A stretch of 64,000 bases of DNA from Unio delphinus (GCA_029339505.1 JAQISU010000346.1:1313001-1377000), one strand, 5' to 3'; shown: positions 43,871 through 58,168, counted from the stretch's first letter. Numbers and translations: made by a program. The notes: a model not told the origin generated them from the sequence alone.

Positions 43871-44404
43871 AGTTTAGTCATTAATGTTCTGAAAATGCGA
43901 TTTTAATCCATTCTATAACTGGATGTTTGGAAATTTTATTTTAATTAACCAATATGCTATTAAACATGCAAGGAGATCAGCTGGATAAAACGTCAAGTGA
44001 TGAATAAAAAAATTGCAAGTTAAAAAAAATTTAAAGAGAGCACTATTTCCATCAAAATTAAAATTACATTATTCGGTTTCTAATTGAAACATGGCTCTGT
44101 TTATAACTAAACCCAAGTTATAAGTGTATTTCAGAAGATCATAACTGATATCGGTAACCAGTTTTGTCTTAAATGTCTCCTCCTGACCTCATGTTGGCCA
44201 ATGCAGACAATACAGTTTAGTAACAACTTTAGCAGAGCTGTAAATGATGCATTAAACGTACGCTGATCAAACGTTTAGAATTTGTTGGATATAAAATCAT
44301 TAAATATGAGACTTATATCAATTTCTTTATGAATAAGGTATTGATTCAGAAGGAATTTTAATTTACATTCAACTGTTCCAGTTGTTGATGAAAATGAGAT
44401 CAAT

Positions 44405-45130
44405 TTGCTACATGCGTGTACGATCTATTGGCAGACACGTACTTCTACGATCTATTGGCAGACACGTACTTCTACAATCTATTTGGCAGACACGTACTTC
44501 TACGATCTATTGGCAGACACGTACTTCTACGATCTATTGGCAGATACGTACATCTACTATATATTGGCAGATACGTACATATACTATATATTGGCATACA
44601 CGTGGTTCTACGATCTATTTGCAGATACGCATTAATACAATATATTGGCAGATACGTGATTCTACGATCTATTGACAAATATGCATTGATACGATATATT
44701 GGCATACACGTACTTCTACAATCTATTGGCAGATACATACTTCTACGATCTATTTACAGACACCTACTTCTATGATCTATTGGCAGACACGTAGTTTTAC
44801 GATTTATTGGCATATACGCGCTAATACGATGTTTTGGCAGGTACACATTAATACGATATATTGCAGATACGCATTAATACGATAGATTTGCAGATACGTG
44901 ATTCTACGATATATTGGCAGATACGCGCTAATACAATATATTGGCAGACACGCATCAATACGATATATTGACAGATATGTGATTCTATGATCTATTGGCA
45001 GATACGTGATTCTACGATATATTGGCAGATATGTGATTCTGTAATCTATTGGCAGACACATAATTTTACGATCTATTGGAAGATACGTACTAATACGATA
45101 TATTGTCAGATGAGTACTTCTACGATAAAA
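44405..45130. repeat. 27-bp minisatellite, about 26 copies
   Basis: The unit is GATCTATTGGCAGACACGTA followed by CTTCTAC, with variants that grow more divergent to the right. Open frames on both strands (44382-44775, 44804-45061) are repeat artefacts. Confidence 0.95.
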
Positions 45131-45490
45131 AAATTAACATTGTGAAATATATGACATAAAACATATTGTAAAATAGTTAATATATAATACAATATAAACT
45201 GTAAAAGATTTAACATATTATACCATATTGTAAAGTATATAATATATAATACAATATAAAATGTAAAATATATGGCATGCTATAACATATTGCAAAATAT
45301 ATAACATATAATTAATAATGAATAATAAAATATATGACGTATTATAAAATATTGTAAAATATATAATTTATAATAAAATGTAAATTGTAAAATATTTGAC
45401 ATATCATGACGTATTGTAAAATACATAACATATAATTCAATATAAATTGTAAAATATATGACATAAAATATTGTAAAATATATAATATTG
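45130..45490. repeat. AT-rich tandem repeat of about 60 bp, left part
   Basis: Units contain TGTAAAATATATGACATATT and ACATATTGTAAAATATATAA. The array resumes at 46245 after a 750-bp interruption. Confidence 0.85.
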
Positions 45491-45491
45491 T

Positions 45492-46242
45492 AATAAATTG
45501 GAGTAAGCATATTTGATAGCGCCCCGTTTATAAGCAATTGTTAGATTTATTTGTGTGATTATTTGGTATTCGACACCATAGAAAAATTCCTAGCTCGAAA
45601 TAATTAGCCAATTATTAGTGGCAAACGTCACAGAGCCGAGTGTTGGTAAATTTGAACCATGCTAGGGTTCGTTAGTAGTGAATTTAGGTACAAGCCGAAT
45701 GACTGTCTGTCCCTGGTACATAGTCCATATTAAAATTCAGCGGTGCATAAAAGTGTTGTGGTTGAAATGGCAGTATTTATGGTTGGAAATCAGTAAATTA
45801 TATAATGGAATCAATAAGTTGGGACTTGGTAGATACGGTTTATGTGTCCATAGTGGAAAATAGGCGTATTTATATACGCGTAATACGCCGGAAAATATAT
45901 GGATTAACTGGCCTAGGGTCGCGCAGTTAAATAGTTCCCAGTTAGAAAGAGAATACTAGTGTATTTGTTATGGACTAACGGGCTGGTGGTACAGAAATCT
46001 GAGGATAGTGAAGAAAAACCATGTAAAGGTGCGGTCAATGAACATTTGGGCAAGTTGTTTCATCTGTTGTCGCCAATTGATTAGAGTAAACGTTAATAAA
46101 TAAAGACAGACACCGTCTGACGTTCCAGGTTACAACTCAGGTTGTATGGAAGTCTTTGGAAATTTGGGGAAAACATATGACTTCCAGCGGGACTCGCGCC
46201 AGGGTTTTGACACCGCTCGGTCAAGTGAATACCCTTGTGCGT
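45492..46242. other. Unidentified 750-bp insertion within the AT-rich array
   Basis: It has a different composition from the array. It contains TTAATAAATAAAGACAGACA near 46090 (polyadenylation-like AATAAA) and a GC-rich end. It could be a solo LTR or other transposon; terminal repeats were not verified. Confidence 0.35.
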
Positions 46243-46244
46243 GT

Positions 46245-46475
46245 AACAATATATAATACAACATAGATTTTAAAATAAATGACATATTATGACATATCGT
46301 AAAATATATAATATATAAAAGCGATATAAACTGTAAATTATATGACATTTAATAACATATTGTAAAATATATAATCTATAATAAAATATAAATTGTAAAA
46401 TAAATTACATCTTATAACATATAGTAAAATATAAATATATAATAAAATATAAATTGTAAAATATATTGTGCATGA
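46245..46475. repeat. AT-rich tandem repeat of about 60 bp, right part
   Basis: Same unit family as 45130-45490. Confidence 0.85.
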
Positions 46476-46479
46476 TATG

Positions 46480-48640
46480 GTCAAAGAATGAGTCCAGTAT
46501 ATTGTCATTTTCAAGAAAATTATTATTTATCATATACAGAGGTTAAAACAAGCTTTCGATGTTTTTGTATTTATTATTCGATATACCTGCTTGCTCTTGT
46601 TTTGTTTTAAAACCATCCATATAATATTACATTTCATAATGTTTAGAAGCGCTGTTTAATACATTATGGCTAAAATATAGTATCGGGTGAAAAATCACTT
46701 TCAAAATCATCACTATAATCCCTTAAATTCTTTTTACGCAAAACAAAAATGATAAAACTATTCCAGTGGTACTAAATCAAATGCATTATCGTCTTACAGT
46801 AGGTCTGTTGATTAAAGTCCGACAATATCTATAGTTATTTGTATTTATTTACGAGAAGTCTTTCCTTCGGAAGTTTTGTTCATTTAATATATGTATCTAA
46901 TATGATTTGACGATCTTGACATTTTGCGCTGTGTAATGCCCATTTTCAAACCAGTAAGCTGCTTCAATCTATTCTACTGGAAGATTGGCAGTGTCAGTGA
47001 ATAATGTTTTCAGTTCAAAAAAATATTTTTAAGTCTGACAATCTCTACTTTTATTATTATTAATATTAACTATTTATTATCATTCATAACAGATTTTCCT
47101 TGCGAAGCAAAGAAAAAGCACAAAAGCCGCTTCCGAGTAAGACACAATGAATTTCTCTATGCCAATAGGCAAACTGCATTACACACATTGTTTTCTAACA
47201 TGGTTTTGATAATTATACCAACATTGTTAGAAAACATTTATTATACAATTCAGAGACAGTCAAGACATATTTTCCTTCGATACTAATGCTGCTTTAACAG
47301 ATTTATCGTTAGAACATTCATACATGGTATGGATAATCAATTTAATATTTGACGCTAATTTATGTTACTAAAACATTGGATTTATGTAATAACCAACGAA
47401 AGTAATCTTTACCTTGAGAACCTGTAATTGGTATATTACTTATTTTTATTTAGTTTTACCTATAATTTGCATTTTATTTATGTGCATTTACTTCTGATGT
47501 GATCTGTACCATCTATAATGATTTTTTTGTAATAATCTGTTGTTAGTTACAACGCAGTAGACCGTGGGACCTCTTTAATCCTTAGTTACTGAGAAACTTA
47601 TTCAATAATCTTAGTTCCAAATACTTTCATTCTATGTTCAGAATTAGTCTATTAACTCAGGGCACGGGATACATTATATATTGGGCAACTAATATGAGAT
47701 TATGCGCACATAGCAAGCTTAATCCTGTTGTTAGATACAGAGAGTTATATTAATATAATTGATCATTAATGGCTAAATTATGGGTCCTACTAGTCTCAGA
47801 AAAGTCTGTTTCTTTCAAAACATGTCAATAAAATTTGAATTTCAATAACTAAACACATGATTCTGTTTGACTTCATATGGAATACAATATACATCCGTAC
47901 CTTTTGCGGTAGTCGCTCACTGCCGTATCTTCTAATACCAACTATGGATATTACATGCAATCGCCATTTCCCAAAATCAACACTCGAAGACTATGCAGGT
48001 TGTGAGAAACGCACCTCGATAGTCTCGTTGTGTCTGTTGCTAAGATGGTACCATATGATGGTTCTGATATTATTCTACTAGAAACGAGGTTTTAACCGAT
48101 GCCAGTGCTATTTTAAAAGGTTCGGAAAATTATTGCGCTGAAAAACAACGTGACCAATGCGTCGGGCATTCCTCTATTTTTACCTTTACCCTAGTACAAC
48201 ATATACGTTCTTAATCACATTATCCAGTTAATAAATGTCATTTTCTTTCCGTGTTTTGATAACTAATTCATGCGCTTGCAAACTCCACTTCCAAGTGTAT
48301 GGCGGCTTTCATATAGTCTGTCCTTAGGAGATGTATTATTAACCGGGTTGAACCCAAAACCCTGGAGCTAAATCATTTTTTTTTTTACACGTCTCTGGTC
48401 GCTGTTTCTATTTCTGTTGAGTAGCTGTTTGGGGATTTCAATCAAACTAGGTTTTGGATCAGACATTAACAAATCCGAGACCGATCATGCACACATGTAT
48501 GATAAATCTTCTACAATTGTCTCGTCGTATCAGATACAACCGTTTTCTAAGCGCAGATAGTGCTTTAGCAGAACATGTGCCATCTTTCTCGGACTTGCGA
48601 CAATCTTTGCAACGATACAACCAGCTGACAATTGTGGGAT
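46480..48640. other. AT-rich intergenic DNA, nothing recognised
   Basis: No supported feature. Confidence 0.5.
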
Positions 48641-48644
48641 TTAA

Positions 48645-48835
48645 CAGAGATTACTGTCGTAAACTTCGTATATGTTGACCATCAAATCAGTCTACGAATA
48701 CGCATAACAGAGATTACTGTCATAAACTTCATCTATGTTGACCTTTAAATTAGTCCTAGAATATAAATAACAGAGATTACTGTTGTAAACATCACCCATG
48801 TCGACCTTTAAATCAGTCTTAGAGTGCCATGAGAG
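48645..48835. repeat. Tandem repeat, three copies of about 62 bp
   Basis: Each copy contains AACAGAGATTACTGTCGTAA and TGTTGACC(A/T)T(C/T)AAAT, with substitutions. Confidence 0.85.
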
Positions 48836-49162
48836 TTTCAGACATTTAAACTAAAGCAAGCTTGTTTTCAATAGCATAACTGTTTCTCCTTCGCCGACAT
48901 ATTACATCACTGTAATTTACTTAAGTGAAGTGGTATTCATATAGTTACTGGATTCGGGCGTATATATGCATGCAGTTGCCGATAATTACGTTTTTTTTGT
49001 TGTATATTATCAAGCACACATTTACTGATAGGTACAAGCTTTAACTTCACAAAGAAACGATAAGCTATAACAAAATATTCCATAACGTTTCAAATACCTC
49101 TCTTATTATTTCTTCAGAAAATACGCTGACAGTCATATTATCCTATATGATGGAGAAATAGC

Positions 49163-49266
<104 letters not shown>

Positions 49267-49269
49267 CGA

Positions 49270-50495
49270 TTTGGCTTTATTCCTTGTCAGTATGTGTGTT
49301 TCGCTTTTCAGACAAGAGGTCACAAGTTCGAAATCCCAAATGATTTTCTAAAACCCTTTATTGTGTTTTTAAGTTAATTTTTTTTGTTTGAATTCGCTCA
49401 TCCCATTTTTTAAAATTATAATTTAACATGCTGATTGCTATATTGAAACCTTTTCATATCACTCCAATTCTTTGATGGACAATCCGGCTGCCACACAAGA
49501 TGCTCACAATACTCAAAATTGACATTGCATCTCAATGTTTCATGATCCGATTTTGTTTTATATTCGCGATTCCCGATTTCTATTATTTTTGTTCCTTTTT
49601 ATTTTCTCTTCAAAGTCCAGTCCTTGGACGGGCAAAAACTATTTTCATTATATCACATTTTATTCATTATAAACTATATTGAACGCAACATCTCTCTCGC
49701 AGACAACCAGTTCCTACTTCATAGCTTAAAGCTTGAATCAAATATGTGCATCTCCAATCACTAGTTGTTTCTAATTGATGGGTAAACACATTAAATGTAC
49801 CGTTGTCAATTTCTTGTAAGCTTTCAGCGCAAGACTTAATCTGTTCTGTCGGGATTCTGCTAAAGTGATATGAAATGATGATAGCAGATCAGACTATGGT
49901 ATCTCTTAGTGGGTATTTGTAACAGCTTGTGCCAGACAGAAAATCAATTGTATTCTCATGTGTTAGAATTGATCCAGTACTTGTGCACTTGGTCTTTTAT
50001 AGCTTGGACAAGTTTAGACATTTATATCCCCTACTGAATAATTTTGTAATATTTCCTAACATTTACCAAAATTTGTAATTATATAAGTTAATTTTATCAG
50101 ATACGTTCTATATTTGCATACAATGCATATATGAAAAAAAGAAAACTATCTGTTTCTAGTAATACCATGTACCAACTAAAATTGCAAGAAAAGTAAGATG
50201 TCCCTTTGACTCTCATAGGAAGTTAACATTGCTGGATAGTTTGGATCCATATTCAGAGTGCCGACTTTAGACATGAGGTGTAGATCCCTTGGGGGTGGGT
50301 CACTAAAAGGATGTATAGGAACTAGCATTAGTAAGGCAATATGGTCACGAATACACAAAGATTGAACATTAATTGACGCTTGTGATATTTACGGAAATTA
50401 ACATTACTGTTATGCTATGAAATAATATGAGAATTTACAATTATAGTTGTTTCTTTACTTTTATATAGGTACTTGATATAATTCGATATCCTAGG
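49270..50495. other. Intergenic DNA
   Basis: A possible box B remnant (GGTCACAAGTTCGAAATCCC) directly follows the TA run near 49318; otherwise nothing is recognised. Confidence 0.45.
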
Positions 50496-50499
50496 ATTT

Positions 50500-50662
50500 A
50501 TCCACTTCGATGGCCTAGTGGTTAGAACGTCCGACGCTGGGAGGTTGTGAGTTCGACAAATATGTCCTAGTGTTAGACATCATTATAAGCTGTCACACGG
50601 CAGACATCGTTGCGATATAAATGAGAAATTCTTAAAGATACGTTAAAAATCCAAGACACACA
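50500..50662 (+). repeat. tRNA-derived SINE
   Basis: TCGATGGCCTAGTGGTTAGA (box A region), then GGTTGTGAGTTCGACAAA (box B). The body ends in GATACGTTAAAAATCCAAGA followed by CACACA. Head-body-tail layout and the 'CGTTAAA-AACC/TCCAA' terminus suit molluscan SINEs. The single substitution at the end of box B and the lack of a closed cloverleaf argue against a functional tRNA. Confidence 0.7.
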
Positions 50663-51207
50663 TGATTATATGTCATACGAATTTAAGAAACGTTAACAAA
50701 ATGACAGACAAGAATTTATGCTGACTGATCAAGATGTATTGTGACTGAATATAATGTATGGTGGTTCACCAATATTTAGTTTGACCTACCATTTGTTACA
50801 GACTAATACCCATTCCAACTGACCAACACCTATTACGAAAAATACAAAAGAAGATGGCAAATACAAACTTCTAAAATTGAAAAACTTTGGGAGAAATGCC
50901 CACACACTGTCAAAAGTAGAAAAGAACAAACATAAAACAAACGAAACACAGGATATAATCATCAACAGGGATATTAACTCTCACGCTCTCATGCATAAAT
51001 AGTACCAAAGATTTATCTATCCATGATAAAATCATTTTATTCAAAGGTTTGCTAATAGTGAAGAATACCGATCTATAGCTCTATGAGAAGAGAAGCTTTA
51101 TTGTACTTTGTCGACATGCGACTCTTATCAGAAATTGCGTGTTGCTACTGATTGACACCAACATACTCTAGATTGGAATGACTTATACGACTGGAAATAA
51201 ACACACA

Positions 51208-51379
<172 letters not shown>

Positions 51380-52010
51380 TTTTTTTATCGTTATATGAGA
51401 TTTCTGTGGAATACATTAGGTTTGAGCCCTACATTGGACATGTATCTTAGCGAGTTGATTTCACCTGATTAACTGACGGCATCTAAACGCGAAAACTCTA
51501 CGAAAAATTCTGAATCGTTTCACATGTAGCCACACAGTCTTTACAGGTAAAAGTCCATCATTCGCGTATCACAATACCTCAATATATCTAGTAACTATTA
51601 ATTAATCGATTCAGCTAATGTCCTGTGAAAGAAACTTTTAATATTTTTCCTGTTACTTTAGACCTTAATACAAAAAAACCTATACGTTATCTACTCTCGT
51701 GCACGTATTGACCTAGGCCGAACTATCTACCCTTGATCAGCGCATTTACTAATTCTAGTTATGGCTGGTCTCCGTGATATATGGATGTAAAAAATGCTTA
51801 AGATTTCAAAACTAATTAAGATAATTACACTAAAGATTTACGGAGAGCAATGTGTCTAATACGTTTTACCATCACGCTCCTATGCATCATTTGATTGGAT
51901 AATTAAGCAATAGTTGCTCTAATAAATATACTGCATTGAATTGATCAAGATTATATTCCAACTAGGGACATTATCTCTCAGCAAAACTTTATTCAAGCCG
52001 TTTCCCACGG
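51380..52010. other. Intergenic DNA, nothing recognised
   Basis: No supported feature. Confidence 0.5.
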
Positions 52011-52013
52011 CCG

Positions 52014-52015
<2 letters not shown>

Positions 52016-52079
<64 letters not shown>

Positions 52080-52106
52080 GTACGTACGTATGTATGTGTG
52101 TGTGTA

Positions 52107-52146
<40 letters not shown>

Positions 52147-52158
52147 TGTGTGTGTGTG
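52016..52158. repeat. Compound microsatellite (TA)n-(CGTA)n-(TG)n
   Basis: A TA run, then CGTA/TGTA units, then a TG run. Confidence 0.97.
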
Positions 52159-52159
52159 A

Positions 52160-53750
52160 TTTATATTACTTATCACATGGCTATAAAAAATTAATTGTCC
52201 TTCTTTTAGGAAGAAAAAATGTAACCAAATATTTAAAATCTTAAATGATGATGAGAGACAAAACATTGCCATGGTCTGACAGCCATCGTATGGCGATAAA
52301 TCAAGGTTACGTTATGAAAAATACCCAACAGAATCATTGGTATTTAAAATTTAAATTTTGTTCAAGACAATACATATAATTGATGTCTCAGAATCAATGT
52401 ACATTTTATAAGTGTGAAGTTGCTTTTTTAATGCATATATACATGTACAAATAATTGTTTCGAAACGGTTTTCCAATGGTTCGGGCTAAACGGGGAAAAA
52501 TAATCAATTTTCATATACAAAACACAAACCACATTTGACACAAGATCTAAGTAAACGTCCGGACTCATACACGTTATAATTACTAGAGGCATATGGCTAT
52601 AAAAGATATATCTAAACAATGTTATAAAAGTATAATAATGATTCGGACATTCATTATTGAGAAAAAAGGTCTTCGGATATTGATATTCTATGGCACAACC
52701 AAAACAAACTACCCGTAAGTACATGTATGGATGGCGGATCCATAGAATTCGTGACGGCATGCAAAAACAGAACAGAAACGAAAATGGCAAGAAAGAAGTA
52801 ACTGGCAGAGCTGCAAAACTATTCCGACACGAATATAAACAAATAAAGGACCATTCTTACACTGTTGTTACAAAAAAACGGGACATGAGATTGACCTGTC
52901 TGAAATACAAAAACAGAGAAGACCATAAAGGTTAATGGTAGTGGTCGCTCGAGATGTAAGTAACACAAATTTCACCATATAACTCGAGGCCGAGAGGAGA
53001 TAAACCAATTATACAATATTGAAAATTAAAAATAAGAGCAGAAAGAGCAACGGTCAAACTACCGGAAGCCTATAAGAGGAAAATTAAAAAGAGAACAGCA
53101 GAATTGCATATGCCGGATATGACTCTTGTAATCCAATTTGAAAACAATGAAGCGCTTCAAGTCGAAATTCCAAACAAAAGTTACAACTGCTAGAATGGAC
53201 ACCCACCCTGGATATCCAATGATAAACGGAACTAGAATCTTAGCAATATATTGATAAAATCTCGTCAGGAAGTTAAACTTTTCTTTCCACATTGGTTGCA
53301 TATTAAGGTGTAGTGTAGAGGATGTACACACCTTTGAAAATGCAATAAATGTTGAAACATAGAACTAATGCTTAAAGAAGTGCCCAACACATCAAGAGAA
53401 GTCGAAACAACAAGGTATAAGTGAGTTAACTGTCTTTCCCAAACAGAGCAAAGATTAACAACACACATACAAAAAGATAAAACACAAAATAAACAACAAC
53501 TAACTCAAACAAATAATGGTGAAACAGGAAAAGGCAAACAGCGACAACAGAAAGAAGAAAAAAAACCCAACAACAATTAAACGAGTAAAAGAAAGCATCA
53601 CAAAAAACAACAGCAACAGAAAAATCAGTAAACTACAGATCCCACGACAAAGACAATTAGTAAAAGTACAGCAACAACAAGCTGAAACACCATAAGTAAC
53701 ACAAACTAGATACGATAGCACCTGAAACAATCCTAGACTTTACGCAAGAA
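52160..53750. other. Intergenic DNA, purine-rich in its right half
   Basis: Between about 53450 and 53720 the plus strand is strongly A-rich with few T. Open frames at 52690-52935 (plus) and 52428-52790 (minus) lack recognisable domains and are not called. Confidence 0.45.
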
Positions 53751-53754
53751 CTAC

Positions 53755-53795
<41 letters not shown>

Positions 53796-53862
53796 CTAAT
53801 ACTAATCAATAATAATACTAATAATAATTAATACTTATTAGTATTATTAGAAACAAAAATTG

Positions 53863-53903
<41 letters not shown>

Positions 53904-53995
53904 TAATAATAATAATACAAATAATACTAAATAATAATACAAGTAATAATAATAATAATAATAATAATCAGTAATATTAATAATAATAAAAAATA
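53755..53995. repeat. (AAT)n microsatellite, interrupted
   Basis: Several ATA/AAT runs are broken by AATACTAAT-like units. Confidence 0.97.
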
Positions 53996-54566
53996 TAAAA
54001 GGCAGTACAATAAAAAATATGCAATAACTTGAGTAAAATGTAAGCGTCAAATTAGCTCCGGGCGACAAACTGACAATGAACAGGGTAAAACTAGTATCTA
54101 TCTGGCTTGAGCGCTTTCGATTCTTAAGGAATCTTTTACAACGGCAAATACAAAACACAAACAAATAAAACATAACATTGTTATGTCGGCAACACGTTTT
54201 ATGGCTGTTTATACAGGAATTAAACCTTTAAATTGATTATGTTTTATTTTATCATGTTGAGGATGCTGGAAAATATGTTTAATTGACGTAGAGATCGATG
54301 AGCTAAAACGATTTATGTTATTTTATGTATGCGCAAATTATATCCGGGATATTTCTTTGCTATAATAGTAGTACTTGGCAACTAAGCAGCTGTAAAGAAT
54401 GTTTTAAAGGAAAATGGGTCGGCTGCAAAATATAATTTTATTTGTGTATGGACAGCCATGCCAGTCTATTGCATTTAGCTTAATCAATCCCTGCCACATG
54501 ATTTATTGTTTGATTCAGTGCACTAGAAAAGACTATCCGTTTCATGGCTTGTATTCTTTATACAAC

Positions 54567-54569
<3 letters not shown>

Positions 54570-54661
<92 letters not shown>
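54570..54661. repeat. (AG)n microsatellite
   Basis: About 46 AG units. Confidence 0.97.
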
Positions 54662-54663
<2 letters not shown>

Positions 54664-54669
54664 TATGAT

Positions 54670-56000
54670 GTCATGCTTTTTGACAGAATTATATTGATTA
54701 GTTCTTTGGTTGCGCATTTGATTTATGGTAAAAATGTGTCTGATGTATCAGGGAGTTGGCAATCTGTCGAGTATTTGTTTTCAAAGCAAATGGCAGAATG
54801 ATTACAGTTTAATAGACATTCACGCAAGGCATCAGTCAAACAGACTTGTAAATGATGCAATTATCATTAATGTTGTTATGCCTTTCCAATACAACATACT
54901 GAGTAATTGCTCCTCGTAGTTTAATACTTGCTCACTTATATTCATAAACCCGAACATATATCCGTTCGGACACTCGATGGATCCACTACGTATATTGCAC
55001 TTTTAATATTTTAAATTTATTAACACAATCCAGCTAAATCATAACTCAGAGTACAAAGCTTTAATTTTGAGAATATAAACTTTGTACGATCATTCACAAT
55101 CCCCAAAGTATCTGATATCGGACCATCGGGACATTTACTGGTTATACTAAAATTACAAGGCCGTTGGGAATAACTTCAAACCAAGAGACAGTCATACAAA
55201 AAGAGTATTCCGAACTGTGGTCGACACGTTTCGGAAATGCAGTTGTGCACAAAGAGATGCACAGAAGCACAGATAGGAAGGGTTTGTTCCAAGTTGATGA
55301 TAAAGTCCATGAATACTCGAATTATATTCAGGTCACGTGTTGGATGGTAGACATACTCGATATATAAATTAATAGATAGGAAGATTACAAACATTCAATG
55401 TTGCAATCATATGTGAAATAGGCGAAAAACATTTTTGTTAATGGTTAAAGTACTGTTAAGAACTCTGGGATATGCCAGTTGAAGGATTTCAAAGCTTTCG
55501 AGAAAGCTTCTTTTTGAAAATGTATTGAATGATCACTAGAGTACAAAATAAGTTTCTTGGAAGAAAACAACATTTTAGTTTCATTCGTTCTGTTCAGAAG
55601 AGAGCAACGGCTATTTAAATTGTTTGGTATTTGAAAATATAAAAACTATCAAAGACTGAAACTACCATCGTACGATTGAATGTAATTTTGCTTTAGCTGG
55701 TTTATCTGTTATTACAAATGCCAAGATTGTGAGAAAATATTCTCTTCGTTTTATTTTAGCTCACATCTTTCCTTTAGCTGTTACAACCGTAATTATTGTG
55801 AGTTTGTTCTTTTTTTTCCAAAGCTTATGATAACAAATAATTAAGCAAACGTTTACTTTATATTTGCAAGCAAGGTAAGAATTTCTTGCAAACTTGTTAT
55901 TTCAAGAATAATATAAACACTAATAAAGCACCATTTACTTGTGTCAAAAAGTTCCTGTCTAAACATACACAACAAGCTGATAAATTATTCGTGTTTCTTT
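54670..56000. other. Sequence upstream of the SLC43A3-like coding exon
   Basis: No coding exon was recognised. It may hold the promoter and 5' untranslated exons of the transporter gene. Confidence 0.4.
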
Positions 56001-56007
56001 GTTACAG

Positions 56008-56541
56008 ACTGAACTCAACGTAATATGGAACAGATATTGTAACAGGAAGAAAAATGCCTATCCGTTGTGGAAAAAAGCAAGTCACTCTTATATGGGGACT
56101 GCTCGAATGTATCTTCTTCTCTGGACTTATCAATGGATGGTTTTGGATGCAACAAGTACTCAAAAGCGAAGAATTTTTCATAGACGTATGTAATACATCG
56201 CTAATTCCAGACCTGAATGATTTATTCCAGACATATAACACTCATGATATGCCATCTCCTCCGCGCATTGACACTTCTGGTGTAACATATCGCCGAAAGT
56301 GCGTGTATAGAAGAAAGGATAACAAAGATATATTAACAATACTTCATACAACCACTGAAGTTACCTTTATGAGTGCACTGGCTCATAAAATAAATATTTC
56401 TGAGGATATTTTCTGCAAAGAGCAAGATGAAAGACTGGGGCTTCTGCAAAGCGTAGTTATTATTGCCAGGAATATGTTGGCATTACCAGTGGGAATATTT
56501 TTGGATCACTACGGTACAACAAAAACCAGACTGGTATCCGT
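56008..56541 (+). CDS. SLC43A3-like transporter, first coding exon
   Basis: An acceptor (TTTCTTTGTTACAG) ends at 56007, ATG is at 56054, and the frame is open to a consensus donor (GT-GTAAGT) at 56542. The encoded 162 residues begin with a basic tip and a first membrane helix (WGLLECIFFSGLINGWFWM). A long extracellular loop with Cys residues and an acidic Cys-Lys-Glu-Gln-Asp-Glu block follows. A second helix region ends in LPVGIFLDHYGTTKTRL, the A-like D-R/H-x-G-(T)-(R/K) motif of major facilitator transporters. This layout matches the start of SLC43 proteins, especially the nucleobase transporter SLC43A3 group. The family assignment is by recognition only. The exon phase is 2. Confidence 0.7.
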
Positions 56542-57575
56542 GTAAGTATACACTAATTCATTTATAGATTTACAATAGAATTTATAATTGAATATTCGCG
56601 TTGTAATACCGTTTGCATGAGGCCTTAATAAATTTAACCTTTTTTTTAAATTGACTCCTATGATGAAAACCAGCCTTAAATCAAATGTAGAGATGCAATA
56701 AACATCACCAAATAGCAAAGCGAAATGTATGAATGTGTAATGGAGGCCAAACAAATAAGTATTCTTATTCTTGACTTAGAAAATGAATTCCTTTCCTCTC
56801 TATAAGAGGCAGTAGTACATTCTAGTTAGTGGCAATGTATTATTTTCAAATTTAAATGAATGCATAGAACATAAAGCCACAGGCGATGATATGTTTGTTA
56901 ACTAAACGGAAAACAGTTTCTGGAAGGCAATCCATCGGAAATATTTTTTTGAATTCTCGCAAAGTAAATTATGTGTGGGAAGCTATCTCCATTCATATGA
57001 ACAAAATGTTCTGAATGCGAAATCTTTGCACGAAATAGTTATACACACTACTTGCTCAGTAAGGTTATTTAGTCTCCAACGTACTGTTAGGGAATTTCTC
57101 GGCAAAACTGATAATGCAATATTTGGGGGATAGAACCAAGTAAAGTAAGTGCATTCGATTCCGTAAAGACTATGATTTTACTGTAATACATTATGAATGC
57201 AACTATTCAGTTTTGTCACCTTCCTTTTTACTGACGTATACAAGTGTTGACATATTATCCTGCTCTTAACATCACAAAACAAAAAAAACATGTACATGTA
57301 ATGTATTTTGATTTCTTTCTTGTTTATAAGGAATCTCCATTGTACAGACTTTCGGTAATACATTGAAAGCGTTTGTCACTAAAACACGTAAACACAACAG
57401 ACGTATTTTCAACTAAAATTCGCAATAAATATTGATTTCGCTCACGAAACACTTATGGAAATCCAGTTATTTCAGAGAGCCGAGATGAAACACAACATAA
57501 TTTGAATATGATCAATGATCATGCAAGACAATGACAGTACAGTCTTGAGAACTTTATATATAAATATTTCTGATA

Positions 57576-57660
57576 CGTATGAATGTATAATGGAGGCCAA
57601 ACAAATAAGTATCATTTATAGATTTACAATAGAGTAAATTGTGCAAAGATTTCGCATTCA
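57576..57660. other. Mosaic insertion copied from nearby intron sequence
   Basis: Successive parts copy 56726-56762 (direct), 56559-56580 (direct), about 56962-56970 (direct) and 57012-57031 (inverted). It lies in the first intron of the transporter gene. See the matching finding. Confidence 0.75.
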
Positions 57661-57661
57661 T

Positions 57662-58090
57662 ACATGCATAAGTATACATAAGTCTAAACAACAAAAACGA
57701 TGAAACCGTAGGTACATACAATTATGTTAATGCTTATCTTAGAAACACGGCTACAAAGTATGTTATATGTTGTCAACACATATTGGAAAAAAGTTCCCAA
57801 TGTGAGCGATTTTGCGCAGAAAATACCGTTTTTATACTTTCATAAATGTTAACGATTTTACAAATGAAAATGTATCATTAACAGTGAGCCTTGTCCACGA
57901 GAATTCCATCACGGCACCACAGTTAGAACAATATAATATTATAGCTCATAATAATTATTATTGATTGGAACTAAACAGCACATGTATTTATATATTTTCC
58001 GTCGATTGTTTTTGCTGTCAGAAGATAATATATTGATAATATATTGATAGAAGTAACGTTCTATACAATATAATCTGTAGAGATTGGTTC
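57662..58090. other. Intron sequence of the SLC43A3-like gene
   Basis: No supported feature beyond intron content. Confidence 0.4.
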
Positions 58091-58092
58091 TT

Positions 58093-58095
<3 letters not shown>

Positions 58096-58168
<73 letters not shown>
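58096..58168. repeat. (AG)n microsatellite
   Basis: About 36 AG units. Confidence 0.97.

Noticed and set aside
44382..45061. Tyr/Ile-rich ORFs on both strands
   Set aside because: Translation of the 27-bp minisatellite.
50500..50560. Functional tRNA gene
   Set aside because: Box A and B are present, but a SINE-like body and tail follow and no closed acceptor stem was found. The same reasoning applies to 17121-17180 and 60910-60962.
52690..52935. 81-residue basic plus-strand ORF
   Set aside because: No motif, no splice context and no related copy; A-rich composition explains the Lys/Arg/Asn content.
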